64,000 nt of DNA from Thysanoteuthis rhombus (lineage: Eukaryota; Mollusca; Cephalopoda; Oegopsida; Thysanoteuthidae), in assembly GCA_963457665.1 (NCBI GenBank), contig OY735227.1, positions 46,043,959-46,107,958 on the forward strand, in the 5' to 3' direction. The translations under genes were made by a program, and so were the position numbers. Below, in pieces: positions 46,901 through 58,619 of the stretch. Under the pieces are notes generated by a model. The model was given only the letters and a program-made list of their open reading frames with translations, was not told where the DNA came from and ran no database searches. The first letter of the stretch is position 1, and every line of letters starts with the position of its first letter.

Positions 46901-48349
46901 TTTGGAATTAATTAATGAAAAATTAACTTCATTCGAGATAATTACTTGGTAATAAACTTGTCATTTTTCCAGCTTTCAACTCTTTGTTCCTTTTCTAAAG
47001 ATTTTGCTTTGTCCTCACTAATATGAATGGATTTTGGGCACAAAGTATACAGTAAGGCTTGGTTTTGGAAATTAGGTATATGGTAATGTTTCCATGAGGA
47101 TACATTGAATATATTAAAAAAACTTGGAAATTTAGATGTAAGTATACGCCATACACCCATGTACCCAACATTCCCATCCCTGTTTGTCCTTCATAAATCG
47201 TAAAGAAGTTAATGATGATTGGATCTCTCAAAAATTACCAATTCACATGAGAAAGAATGAGTCTTACATGAAGTCATAATCGATATCTGAGATATTACCA
47301 TAGAAATACAGAAAATTAGGGCATCCGATTAATTCTGTCCAGTGATGGCTTGCAGGTTAGTATACTGAACTGGAAACCAGTAAGCTTCCAATTAACATTC
47401 TCCGAGAGAGAAACATTGGGTAAAAAATTGATTTTTCAATATTTTATGGCTTAATGTTCAAGGCATTATCAAGAAATACAGAAATGTAGCCATTATCAAC
47501 ATTCATCTGATTTTGATGAAAAATATTAGATTCCCAAAGTAAATTTCACAACCTGCAAAACCAAAAATGTAAGAACTCTAGCATTTATTGCCTTCCCACA
47601 ATGGCAAATTCAACACAAGTTCTAGTTTAAAATGGGGTCTCACACTCGTGTGGGTAAAGGCATAAATCGTCCAGTCCCTTGCAGCCAGTGGCATAAAGAT
47701 GTCACCCCCAACCTTCCCCTTAAATACAATGGGTGGTGGTGGAATCCCCAGGGACTTGGCGCATTTACTCCTGCGCTATTTTGCCAAAGACAATATAGAG
47801 TTGATCCCAGCCGAAGAGTCAGACGGGGGGTGGGTAGCTGGCCCATGACATGACAGTTTTTTCTTTACATAAAACAGAAAAAAGATTTCAGTGAAAAAAA
47901 AAAATTTTTTTCCGATGATACTATAGAGTGTGGTCCACTGGGCCTCTTCTGTGGTCCTGGTAGACTACGGCTTCTCAGTTTCTTGGCTACGAGCATGTGT
48001 AGTATCTGTTCTTACCAGCTTAATATCTGATACATCCTCAATCTGGGACTTCAATGTTAAACTGATTGATACTACTATATTAGTATGGTCCCTAACCCTG
48101 ACCCTTTGCACATTGTCACATTAAAAATGTATTGATGAATTAGTATCTACTTGAGTGTGGGTCATGGTTCTTGACCTTAAAATCTTATTATAATTTGCCA
48201 AAAGTCCATTTGTCTGTATGTACTTTCCTACCATAAAAACTACTTGATATAAATATATAAAATATGTTCTAAGGGGATTACAGAAGGGGAAGGTCTATTT
48301 ATATGATTATTTATTCGTGAAAATATCTTTTGATGATTTAACAAGATGT

Positions 48350-50130
48350 TTTTTAATCTTTCTTCTGAACTCAAGGGGTCGAAATCAGTAACGATCTTTC
48401 ATTTTTCCCTTTTAGGGAGTGAAATCTTATGTAAATTATTTTCATGTTCTCTTTTAGGGGCCAAAATAGGACAGGAAGAATTATTTTCTTTTTCTCTTTT
48501 TTCTTTCTCTCTATTCAAGGGGGGTGTTTCACTTTTGGAAGTTAAAATCGCAGAGAAAGAGAAAGAAAGAGAATGGGAGAGAGAAAGGAAGAAATAATTA
48601 AAGAAGAAATGGAAAGCTAAGAGAGAAGGGAGGCAAGATAGAGAGAGAGACAGAGAGAGAGACGGAGACTGATTATATTTCTCACATCATCAATAATTCA
48701 ACTGGTGTTGCTAATTATGATAGATTTAAATCATCTTTTTTTCCACTGATGAATTCAGTTGACCAATCACAAGAGAGAATTATTTCATTAATGAAATGTA
48801 TAACTGAATAATTGCCATGTTCCACTTATATTGGTCAAAATTAGGGTGGGATTATTTTTCCGCTGCTGGAAATGGAAGGGGAAATTCTTTTTTTTCCCCA
48901 CTTTTACAGGTCCAGAATGAGAGATGATTTTTTTCCACTTTTAGGGATCGAAATGTAAGGGATTTTTTTTTTTACTTTTAGGGGTCAAAATGGGGATAGG
49001 GCAGTAGATTTTTATTTTTCACTTCAAGTGGCAACATTGAAGGAAAAATTTTTCACTACTAGGATCAAAATTGAGGGAGAAATTTTTTTTCAGTTTTAGG
49101 GATCAAAGTTGAGGGGTAGATTTTTTATTCACTTCTAGGGGTCAAAATCATGTGGAAGATTTTTTTCCTCACTTTTAGAGGTTGAAATCAATGGTAATTT
49201 TTTACCTCTGGGGTTCAAAATCAAGAGGGAAGATTTTTTTTCTATCTTAATGCAAAAAATTGAAGTGGGGGAGGTCTTCAAATTTTTTACTTTTAGGGGT
49301 CAAAATCAAGGGGTAGATTTTTTTTTCACTTTTTGTGATTAAAATGGGGGGGGGGATTCACTTCTAGGGCTCAAAATCGAGAGGGGGAATTTTTTCACTT
49401 TTAGGAGTCAAAAATGGGGGGAAGATTTTTTCCACTTTGAGGGTTTGAAATCAAAGGGAATTCATTTTTACATTTAGTGATCAAAATAAAAGGGGAATAT
49501 TCTTTTTTCACTTTTAGGGGTCAAAATCAAAGGAAGATTTTCTTACACTATTAGGAGTCAAAATCCTAGAGAATTTTCTTTATCTTGTGGGGTTAAAATG
49601 GGAAGATATTTTTAGGGTTGACCCCTAGATTGAGGGGGAAAATTTTTTGATCACCATTAGGGGTTGAAATCAAACGGAATTTTTTTTTTCACTTTAAGGG
49701 GTAAAAGTTGAGATGGAATATTTTTTTCTATTTTGGGACAAAAAATTGAAGGGGGACTTTCAATTTTTAGTTTTAGGGTATCAAAATTGAAGGATATTTT
49801 CTTTACATTTAAGGTTTGTAATATAAGGGGAAGAATTTTCTTCAGTTTTAGGGGTTTGAATCCAAGGAATTTTCATTTTCTTTTACTTCAAGGGATCAGA
49901 ATCAAAGATGAAGATTTTATTCATTTAATAGAGGTCAAAATCTAAAGGATTTTTTTTTATATTTAGGGCTCAAAATTGAAGGTGAAGGTTTTTTTCGCTT
50001 TTGGGGGACCAAATCCAAGGGAATCTTTTTCCGCATTAGGGTTCAATATTGAGGAGGTTGATTTTTCTTTTTTTGTTTTCAAAATTGAAGATTGAGATTT
50101 CTTTCTCGATTGTGACAATTTTCATTTTCG
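48350..50130. repeat. Degenerate satellite array, unit about 45-60 bases
   Basis: The theme TTTTTTCACTTTTAGGGGTC followed by AAAATCAAAGGGGGA recurs at least 30 times with length and base variation. A purine-rich AGAGAGA tract sits at 48545-48665. Open frames in it (48346, 49733) have no biased codon use and are artefacts. Confidence 0.85.
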
Positions 50131-50154
50131 AAGACAAAACTGAGTCAAAATTTT

Positions 50155-50515
50155 AAAAATCCAATCTCAACGCCCTTCTTTAATATTTGTCCAATTTTTT
50201 TTTACTATTTGCCTCCCTTTTAACAATCACAACTTTTTCTTACCCTTTTCTATCCCTCTCTCTTTAATATTATACCTCTCATTTTAAACCTTCTACTATT
50301 TTTAACATCTGACCCCTCTCTTTTTCACATCAGACACCTTTCTTTTTTGAGATTAGCCCTATTTTTCAAGCATCAACACCCATTTTTAACCCTTTTCCCA
50401 GGACCCTTTTTTTAATATTAACCTCTTTTTTTACATCAACCGAACATCTTTTTACTTATTAGCACCCCACTTCTTCAACATTAGCCACCCTTCTTTTTTT
50501 AACAGTGTAAAAAAT
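50155..50515. repeat. Second degenerate array, unit about 30 bases
   Basis: Pyrimidine-rich units of the type CCCCTCTTTTTAACATTAG, for example ACCTCTCATTTTAAACC, ACCCCTCTCTTTTTCACATC and GCCACCCTTCTTTTTTTAAC. It follows the first array directly. Confidence 0.7.
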
Positions 50516-51419
50516 GGTATTAAATTAATCTTAAAAACAAATTAAATTAAACGCTATCTGATTTTCATTTATCTATCTTCCTTTTTCTCTTTTGGACAGC
50601 AATTTATTCCACTGTTAGGGCGAGGATTTAGTGTTGTAAATTAAATTACATTATTTCTCCTTTGACTTGAAATAGATTGTTTTTTCTTTACACAACAGCT
50701 ATGGTTTAGGTCATTAAACATTGTGGACGTAAGATGGTAAGAATAGAAACCATGGTGTACTTGGATGACAGAGTAGGCCTGGTAGACCACACACTATAGT
50801 AGCACTGAATTTTCCGTGTCTGCCCTGGTTTGCTTGTATATTTTTTATCTTTGTTGTTCATGGTCTCAATAAGCTCGTTTCATACTTTCTCATAAGTGAG
50901 TAGATATTCTCTTGGTGCTCTAAGATTGTGGCCTTGTGCCACACTAACAAAGCTTAATTAATACCTGCTGATATTAAGAACCATTAATCAAAACTGTCAC
51001 CAGAGCAATGTCTGAATGTTTCACATGTACAGACTGCACCAATGGAGATAGAGGGCTGAAAATTGAAATATGTACTCCTCATCATATATGGTGAAAAAAA
51101 TTTTTTGTTTTTTGAAATTTCTCATCTAATTAGATTTTTAGAAAAGGGTTCAAAATACAATGTACTAAATTGTCCTTTAGTTTGTGTGTGGTAGCATTCA
51201 TGGTTGTTATTTTTGAAAATTCAGACTTTTTTAGTGGTCACTGCTCAACAAAATGGTCACTTTTTTTTTCAATTTTATAATTGATCATCCCCAACACTGC
51301 ATGCTGCTAAAAGACATGACAGTTTCTATTGAGTGACTAACCACACCTGTAATTTGAATTTTTTTTACAGTTTTTAAATTAAATAATATGTTAATTACTG
51401 AACAGCATGAATATTTATT

Positions 51420-51575
51420 AGTCTGAAATTATGAAGCATCCATTTTGATTGCTTTCCATTCTACCAGAGAGAAACCATTCATATCTCTGAGATTCTTCAG
51501 TCCTTGGTTGTGAACCTGAAGCCCCACCTAAACTGTTTCCTAATGGGCCCTGCAGCTCTTTAGCCTGATCCTGGT
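51420..51575 (+). repeat. Dispersed repeat shared with 11530-11690
   Basis: See the copy in TSR3 intron 4. Here GATTGCTTTCCATTCTACCA is followed by CTCTGAGATTCTTCAG, TTGGTTGTGA and CCTGCAGCTC. Confidence 0.5.
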
Positions 51576-51769
51576 GTTGATGGTCTCTTTCTTGTTGAAA
51601 GGACTAAAGTAAGTAGTGCCCTTATGCTGGCTATGACTTCAGCCATCTCTACTTGACCTCTACTTATACCATTACTACTTACTTGGCACGTTTGTGATTT
51701 TTGAATTAGATTTAAAGACAAAAAGCATCTGGAGTGATGACACTGACTTCAACATAGCAGTGGGAAGAG

Positions 51770-51885
51770 ATGGATTCATGCCTTTCCTAATGGAATCAGC
51801 GTGAATTGAGCACAATCTGTCCCAGGTTGAGTTGGAATCCGGCTTATCGTGCCGCTACTCACTCGGCCATCCCCACATCTCTGAA
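51770..51885 (-). repeat. tRNA-like SINE fragment
   Basis: On the minus strand: GTGGGGATGGCCGAGTGAGT then AGCGGCACGATAAGCCGGATT. The A box TGGCCGAGTGA is of tRNA-Leu/Ser type. A B box is not clean. No closed cloverleaf. Confidence 0.45.
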
Positions 51886-52866
51886 AAGACTAAGAACAAG
51901 ATAAAATATTTTCCTCTTCAGAGAAAGCATTCCCACACTATGACATAATCCAAGTATTGCCAGTTATGTTGTTAGCAATTTCTAACATAAACAATGAGTT
52001 ATAAGTTTCTGAAGGAAAGAAAAGTTGACTTAATACCTACTTGACCTTTGAACTGAGTTGATTGGTAACAGACATCTGCTGTAAACAAATGTATTTTTCA
52101 CTATCTACTTATGTAGCATACCACATGTATGGTTATATATTTTGTCTGTCGGAAAAGTATATGTAAAAGAGATTACTATGAAATACTAATTGTAGAGTAG
52201 TCCCCCATACTTTTTTTTCAAATGTGTAAAAAGTCCGTGCTTTTTCCTGGTTGATCATGAACAATAAACAGCAGATCAGCATCCATGTTTTTGATATTTT
52301 CAAAGTACAATGCAACTGATAAATAACTAGAACTCTACCGTCATTTTTTGACAACAAGGTTTAAATAGTAACGAATCATGAACACGAACAGAATTCTAAT
52401 GTATCCACTGAATGGGAAACGGTGGATAAGGGAGAACCACAGATAGAGAAACTGATAATAAGGGGAAATCATATTATATAACTTATACCTAAAAAACAAT
52501 TTTAATCTTTAGTCCCATGCTTGTAAATGCTAATGATGTAATCTTATATCTATCATGAAAATTGATTGAAAAAAAAAGAACAAATGATTGTTTTCTGATA
52601 ATGTCAGTTAGCTGAAGGCTGACAAACCTTATTATAGAGATGTGTCTGAACATATCTAATACACGAAAAGCTCCTCATTATCCAAACTTCGATAAACTGA
52701 ATACTTTACGATCAGATGGCATTTGATTAATTGATTTTTCAGAAGGCCACAGGGATAAGTTCTTGTCGTTGAACTGTATTGAATAATGTGTACAGCTAGG
52801 ATAATCCATGTAAATGGCATTTATACAAAGGTGCAGATTTATCACAATCCCAAGTGGATTATGGTA

Positions 52867-52951
52867 TACTACCTCTGTCCGTATTAGTTGTTACATTTGT
52901 GTCTATATTTCATACAATAAATGTAACAGACATTATGGGACAAAGGTAGTA
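52867..52951. repeat. Hairpin MITE-like element (copy 2), upstream of candidate exon
   Basis: TACTACCTCTGTCC...TTGTTACATTT is mirrored by AAATGTAACA...GGGACAAAGGTAGTA. Arms are about 33 bases and the loop about 20. It is related to 2592-2673 and ends 130 bases before the ATG at 53082. Confidence 0.75.
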
Positions 52952-53081
52952 GTTTCTTGTAAAGATTTGCAATTTCAGTCATTAGTCAAACCGAATAGAT
53001 ATCTAATTTGCCTCCCCTTGAGGGCAGAATGTAACACAAGGCTGAATTTGAAGTGGAGGCCCATACTTGTACCTGAGGACA

Positions 53082-53245
53082 ATGGCACAAATTACCAAGT
53101 CCCGGCGGAGAGTGTCACAAAAACGTCAGTATGACCCAGACCCTCCCCTTTCAGTGCAAAAGAGAGGTGCTGCCTCAGGGAAACTGACCCCTCAAAATGG
53201 GACACACTTTACATTTCTGAAGACACAAGATGAATCCTGGACCAG
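53082..53245 (+). CDS. Candidate first coding exon of an unidentified gene
   Basis: The ATG in GAGGACAATGGCA is preceded in frame by a TGA. It opens 54 codons and ends TGG ACC AG|GTAAGT, a consensus donor, leaving two bases of the next codon. The peptide is basic then Ser/Thr/Gln-rich: MAQITKSRRRVSQKRQYDPD at the start, THFTFLKTQDESWT at the end. Composition is clearly less AT-biased than the flanks. I do not recognise the family. Later exons would lie to the right, and no convincing one is seen before 64000, where repeats dominate. An unrelated open frame in a transposon remnant is the main alternative. Confidence 0.45.
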
Positions 53246-53361
53246 GTAAGTCAAACTGAATGTTAAGTTAGCATCAACAAAAAAAGTTAATGACAAAATT
53301 TTTTATTTTTACCTGTAATCCTAGAATCTCAAATGATAAGGTAATTTTTTTCAGTCTAAAA

Positions 53362-53546
53362 CATTGGTTTCAAAACTGGGGTCTGTGAACCACTGGGGGT
53401 TTGTAAAATAATGCTCAAGGGTCCATAGCAATGTTCTCTTGGAACCTGACATTGCAAATCTTGTGACAGAGAAATAACATCATCCACAGCTATCATAAAG
53501 CATAATTATTGTTCACAGACCTGTACCATGAATTTCAAAACCACTG
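53362..53546. mobile_element. hAT-type MITE with 8-bp target duplication
   Basis: Ends CATTGGTTTCAAAACTGGGG...GGTCTGTGAACCAC and, reversed, CAGTGGTTTTGAAATTCATG...AGGTCTGTGAAC. It is flanked by GTCTAAAA (53354-53361) and GTCTAAAT (53547-53554), an 8-base duplication with one mismatch, which is the hAT hallmark. Length is 185 bases. It lies about 115 bases after the candidate exon 53082-53245. Confidence 0.85.
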
Positions 53547-53689
53547 GTCTAAATTGTAAACATCAAGCTAGTTAATTTTATACTTATATTTTCTGTTGAA
53601 CATGGCATATATATCTAATGTATAAACTTCATTGAAAAACTGTGGCCATGAAAGATGGCAACGTGTTCTATCCTTTTTATATTTGCAGA

Positions 53690-53845
53690 TATTTATGTGT
53701 TTATGAGTTTGTGTGTTCCACTGCTCCTGGCCATACCGTTTTGTTTACTGTCGTGTAAAATAATTCTATCTTTTTACAAGATTTCAAATTTTTACACTAA
53801 AGTTGTTCAATTATTGACTGTGATACCGAGTTCTATTTAGTTTTG
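53690..53845 (+). repeat. Dispersed repeat shared with 10700-11045
   Basis: Contains TTCAATTATTGACTGTGATA then CCGAGTTCTATTTAGTTTTG, in the same orientation as the copy that ends at TSR3 exon 4. Confidence 0.5.
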
Positions 53846-54699
53846 CTGAAACTTTTCGGTTGTTAAGTAATCCTCGTTATGAGGAAGATCAAATATAAAC
53901 ACATATTTATGTCTGGACAACTTGAAATATTTTTTCTTTGAACCAGATGGAAAGTTTTTAAAAGAAATATAGTTTTCAAGTTTTCAGTTCATTCCAAATT
54001 AGAATTGCAGATTAGACTGAAAATATATGTTGTTTGGCGACAAGTGCCAGGTAGATGTAAGTGAAAATATCTGTACCACACGTGTACCAGAACTGATAAT
54101 AAAAAATAATTTTTTTTAAATAGATCTTTTATCTAAAATTATTTAAAAGATAGATGTTGTCTAGTGGTGTGCTCATGCAACTTTCAAAAATGTGACTATG
54201 AGTGCCTGGAGACACGCACACTGACAAATAGATAGATAGATAGGCACAGACTCTCAACAAAAGAAGAATCTGTAGCCCACTTGGCTAGTTGATTGGGGCT
54301 ATTGTGAAACCATGGTGATACAATATATGTATGCATATGTGTGCATATAATTATAATACATTCTGTCTACACATAGGTTCTTCAAAGGTTGATGATAAAA
54401 TCATAATAGATTCAGATCAAAAATTGGATCCAGACACAAAAATTGATTCATGACACAAATTTTCAGAACACTATATATGATGTCATATGTCATGTGTTGT
54501 GTCATATATAGTGTTAATATCGGTAGATTGTTCATAATGACTTTTTCATTGACATTAAATGAATAAATATGAAGTTTTTGATTCATTCAAAATTGAATTC
54601 AATTTAATCAAAACAAAGATATCCTACATCTGAGCATTGATTTAATAAAACTTTTCTGACGGTCCCAATAGTTTTCGATTGTTAGTGTGTGTGTATTGT

Positions 54700-55720
54700 A
54701 GTATTTCTGACTATAGCGTCCCCTATACTTTTAGTCAAGAATTAAATACAAAACCCTTCTTTTAGCTAGATATAAAAAACGTCACTTCTTTCAATGAACC
54801 CCTATAAAAGCCTTAAACACATATGGTCAATCGCTCTCTAGCTTGTTACACCTTTTTGGCCCCGGCACTTGTTGCCGGCTTCTCTTTCACTCTCTTTCCT
54901 TTTCCCTAAGATTGGTATCATTTTCCGGACCTCTGGGCTGATCTGAACTTTTTCATTTTCCCATTGTAACCAATCTCTGTACTAAGTTTGCTCATTTCAA
55001 TTCACCGAAGTTAAGGCATCTCACATATGCAGAGCTACACAGCTACTCGACCGTGTCCTCACCTCATGCTTCAAACACGTATACGTCTCTAACTCTCATG
55101 AATGAAATGCTTAATGCTTTTTACAACACTAGGGTCATAATAATCTGTCTCTTAATTCTCCCTACTTTGGGAAGCACACATGGATTAAACTCCATGTGTT
55201 CTCTGTCTTTCATGATCTGTCTGTTGAGTGTCTACCATCATCAGAGAATAGCCCTCAAGTTGTACACACAACTTGGCAGTTTGGCCTACACACTGAACCC
55301 AGTCCCTACAACCATTTCTTGGTGCACTCCAAGCCTTATGGATTCAAAAGCAGTTCAGACAACTCCAGTTTGACTCCAATGCCTGTACTATCAATGACAA
55401 CAAAGCTCCCACCTTTTGCTATCTCTTCTCCTCAATCGATCATTATAATGTTATCATTACAAGTATTTTATATTCATTTGTTATTTGCCAATATGTTCCT
55501 GTATTAAATGTACGTTTTATTTTCTCTATCCCAGTACTTGTATGTGTCTTTATCATCTCCATGTCTACGTTCATACTCAGCGCACATTGTCTTCAAACGT
55601 CTCTCTTCTTTTCTTCCACTTATCCACTGACGTCCACGTGAGCCCACAATTCCAGCAGGCGCCCATCTTCAACTCAAACTCTCTAGAACTCTCTACTAAC
55701 AGTTGACTTATCAACCTGAA
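54700..55720 (+). mobile_element. LTR-like block with TATA box, plus orientation
   Basis: TATAAAAG at 54803-54810 lies after a 100-base upstream part. Further on come AGAATAGCCCTCAAGTTGTA, GTATTAAATG (ATTAAA near 55503) and, near the end, AATTCCAGCAGGCGCCCATC, which could be an LTR end and primer-binding-type site. The upstream 230 bases are repeated in inverted form at about 56500-56735. Open frames here share segments with 32250-32975 only at DNA level. No gag or pol is present. An LTR-retrotransposon origin is inference. Confidence 0.5.
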
Positions 55721-56216
55721 TATTTTTTATAACTGTTGATCTTCGATGTGAATAGATTCTATAAAACCTTCAGATTAAAATCCGAAGTTGAATCTAAAAA
55801 GAACATTCAAATTTTTAAATTCAAAAAGACAACTTTCTATCTGACATAAACAAATTCTTCAATGGTGACCCTGTCTTTCCTAAACCAATGCATGAAAAAT
55901 ATATACAAAAGTTTTGCAACAAGATGCATGAAAAGCATCATTAGTTTCAACACAAGAACAGATTTTCCACAAAAAACATGCAACCATCCCATAATGGACA
56001 CATTTTTTCTCAAAATTCAGCAAGGACAATTTGACCCAATACACCTATGTGTTTCACTCGGACACAACTACCAACATTCATCATCACACACTCATACACA
56101 CAAAAAAACCGTCAAGTATTACCATGATCATAGTAGTCACCCTCCACATACATGTATGCACATACATACACATATATGAACACTACTATTGTTGGTACTT
56201 CATGAGCCATCTACAC

Positions 56217-56740
56217 TTACACAGTAAGATTTAACTCTTTTAACTCACATTCTTTTTCTTTTAGCTTATAAATCATTTCCACAAAAATTTGCTTGCACAA
56301 TCTTTTCATACAAACATATAGAATTTTCTGAAGAGAAAGAAGAAATAGGAGAGGAAGAGAAAAAATAGAGAATAAAAGAAAAAAAAGATGAGAGAGAAGT
56401 AAAATAGAAAAGCAAAAGGGGAAAAAGTAGAAAGATAATGAAGAGGAAAGAAAAAAAGAGAGAAAAGAAAGGAGAGAGAAAGACGAGGAGAAAGAAAAGA
56501 GAAAAACAGAGGAGAAAGAATCCAAGAGAGGAAGAAAGAGAGAGAAAGAATAGCCAGCAACAAGTGCCAAAAGGGCGTCACCAGCTAGAGGTGCTGGCAC
56601 CAATGAGTGATTGACCACGTGTGTTCAGGGCTTTTATAGGGGGGTTATCAAAGGAAGTGATGTTTTGATACCTAGCCAAAAGGAGGGTTTCATATTTAAT
56701 TCTTAACTAATAATATAGGGGTTGCTACATGACAACAAAA
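56217..56740 (-). mobile_element. LTR-like block, minus orientation, with purine tract
   Basis: The reverse complement from 56735 reads AACCCCTATATTATTAGTTA, AAGAATTAAATATGAAACCC, CCCTATAAAAGCCCTGAACA (TATA element at 56638-56631), and GGCACTTGTTGCTGGC, matching 54710-54890. The part at 56330-56550 is an almost pure purine (A/G) tract on the plus strand. The two blocks face each other across about 500 bases. Confidence 0.55.
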
Positions 56741-57473
56741 CAAAAAATGATTCACTATCTTGTGTGTAATTCGATGTTTAAAATGGTGTATGAATAAAAA
56801 CTGAGAGAATTCCTGAAAGAGAGATCCTAGTGAAGTTTTTTGTGAAAACACTGAACGTATGAGAGCAGTAAAAAAAAAGAAAAAAAGTCCAGAGAAGTAA
56901 CCTGTTGATGTTGACATCTTGACATAGCATGTGACATGATGTCATATAAGGTGTCATCCCAGAATTTGCTCCTTTGACTTGAATCAATTTCGGGGGCCAG
57001 ATTCTACATTAGATCTATAATTTCTAAGCAAACAGAGAGCCTTAAAAAGTAAACGATAAAATTATAATATATTCTATGCATATATAGGGCCTTAAGGAGT
57101 TAAGGATAGGATGATAATACAATCTATGTGTATTAGGGTTGGTTGAAAAAACCCTGATTTTCTCAAACTACCAAAAGTTGCCATTATACTCTCAATTGAT
57201 AACCGTACAAAATTTTTTTATATCAATCAATTTTTAATTGAATGCGCAGGAATTAGCTCTTCTACCCAAATTCATTTTGAATTTCTGGGTTATTCTAATG
57301 TTTTTTGCTGCTGATATGCATGTTGTAGTTAATTTAAACATGATTAAAGATTGTTTGAACTGAGTTTGAATGCCTAAAGAGTCAAAAATATACCAAATTC
57401 ATTTTATCAGCTGTGATAGCTTAAAATAAGGCAAATCTTTCTGAAATTCATTGTTAAATAGTTGAATGTAATC

Positions 57474-58510
57474 CATTTGGATGGAGAGATATTCAAGGCA
57501 TTGATCCATTGTGGGGAAAATGAAGAAAGGGTTGTTGTACTATTGACAACGTCAGGTGGGACAGAAATTTTGCTTGATAGTGACAAATGAGACATCTTGA
57601 AGAATAATAAAAGATACCCTCCTCACTACTTGACAAATGTATCCCTTTAAAGAAGATCACAGCTTGTATATTTGATACTACAGCTGTAAATATTAGGGAA
57701 GTAAATGAAATTATCAAAAGGTTGGAGGCTTCTCTTGGTTGTACCATTTTGGAGCTGGTCTCCTGCCACCACATCTGTGAGTTGGTTTGTGGTGCAGCAA
57801 GTGAGATTGTTCTTGGAAAAAAAATAAAAATAAAAATAAAACAGCACCATATGAGCCTCTCTTTGAGAAGTTACGTAACTCATGGAAAAATCTCATCACA
57901 AAAATCTTCAAACTCAAAAAATAAAAGATAATCGCACTCTTCTGATGATAAGGAGAAGAATTTTCTTACCTATTGACTAGAAAATGAGAAAACAATTGGA
58001 GAAGATTACTTGGTGATGTCAAAGCTCAGCCTCGTTTAACTTGGTGGTGTTCTTCCACAGAAATTCTCTGAGCTAAAACTGTGGGCTCCACCTGCCTATC
58101 ACTGTTCTCAGTGATTGTCAAAAGTGCTGTATGTGTTGAAGATAGTTATGTTCAAGTCTCATTTCATTAAGAACATTGATAAAATCCAAAGCTTAGCCTT
58201 GTTATAATGTATTTTTTACATTCTAAAGCATGGCTAACATGTTTATGGCTCCTGTTGAATCTCTCTCATGGGATCTTGTCTTGATCAAATCTTTAGAGAA
58301 GGTATGTAGTAATGAATGAACATGGCCAGTTGAATTTCAATGTATTGCCAAAGCCGTTTTGGAAAAAATACTAAACCATACATGGTACTTGAGTGAAAGG
58401 TTGGTAGGCCTTGCAGTCTTCAGCACAAGAGTGGAAGAAACAATGAAGGAGACCTTGTGCTGTATTGCTTAAAGCACAAGGCATGAACTCATAGGAACAA
58501 GCACCTTCAT
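57474..58510 (+). pseudogene. Decayed copy of a multicopy transposon-type protein family (HWDGK / DTTAxNTG / CRHH / WYLSE)
   Basis: Plus-strand segments in order, with frameshifts: HLDGEIFKALIHC, RVVVLLTTSGGTEILLDS, KKITACIFDTTAVNIREVNE, LGCTILELVSCHHICELVCG, APYEPLFEKLRNSWKN, LKLWAPPAYH then LSKVLYVLKIVMFKSHF, MANMFMAPVESLSWDL, TWYLSERLVGLAVFST then RVEETMKETL. From memory this is the order in a large family of uncharacterised repeated proteins of invertebrates (LHWDGK, DTTAxNTG, CRHHxxE, PGAxHxARWM.K.iYsLKIylFR, WYLSEELVxLAFFD). At least four frameshifts and several stops show it is dead. The N-terminal part is not visible. The open minus-strand frames here are shadows. Confidence 0.65.
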
Positions 58511-58619
58511 CTCACTTGCTCCTCTTTCTCAAGAAAACAGCTGACTTAATTTTATTTGATTTTTAAACTAAGTTTAAATATCATCATTACTAGATCATGT
58601 GACCCAGGGTGGAATATTT

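Larger units (their letters stand above)
47921..50799. mobile_element. TA-flanked inverted-repeat element filled with degenerate satellite
   Basis: Left end CTATAGAGTGTGGTCCACTG, then GGCCTCTTCTGT and TTCTTACCAGCTTA. The right end reversed is CTATAGTGTGTGGTCTACCA, then GGCCTACTCTGT and TTCTTACCATCTTA. The inverted ends are about 80 bases with gaps. TA flanks both sides (47919-47920 and 50800-50801), as for Tc1/mariner-type insertion. The interior has no transposase and is mainly the two arrays listed separately. Confidence 0.65.

Noticed and set aside
46694..46913. A possible internal exon on the plus strand (EPRETISKGNSHEQDD...)
   Set aside because: An AG acceptor is present but there is no good donor before the stop, and the reverse strand shows a tRNA-like SINE head (A box and anticodon-arm-like order).
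47632..47853. Open frames on both strands in a GC-richer block
   Set aside because: There is no motif, no splice context, and equal openness on both strands. It is more likely part of an unidentified repeat.
56217..56618. 133-codon minus-strand frame, Ser/Phe/Leu-rich
   Set aside because: It spans the purine tract; the composition fully explains the long open frame.
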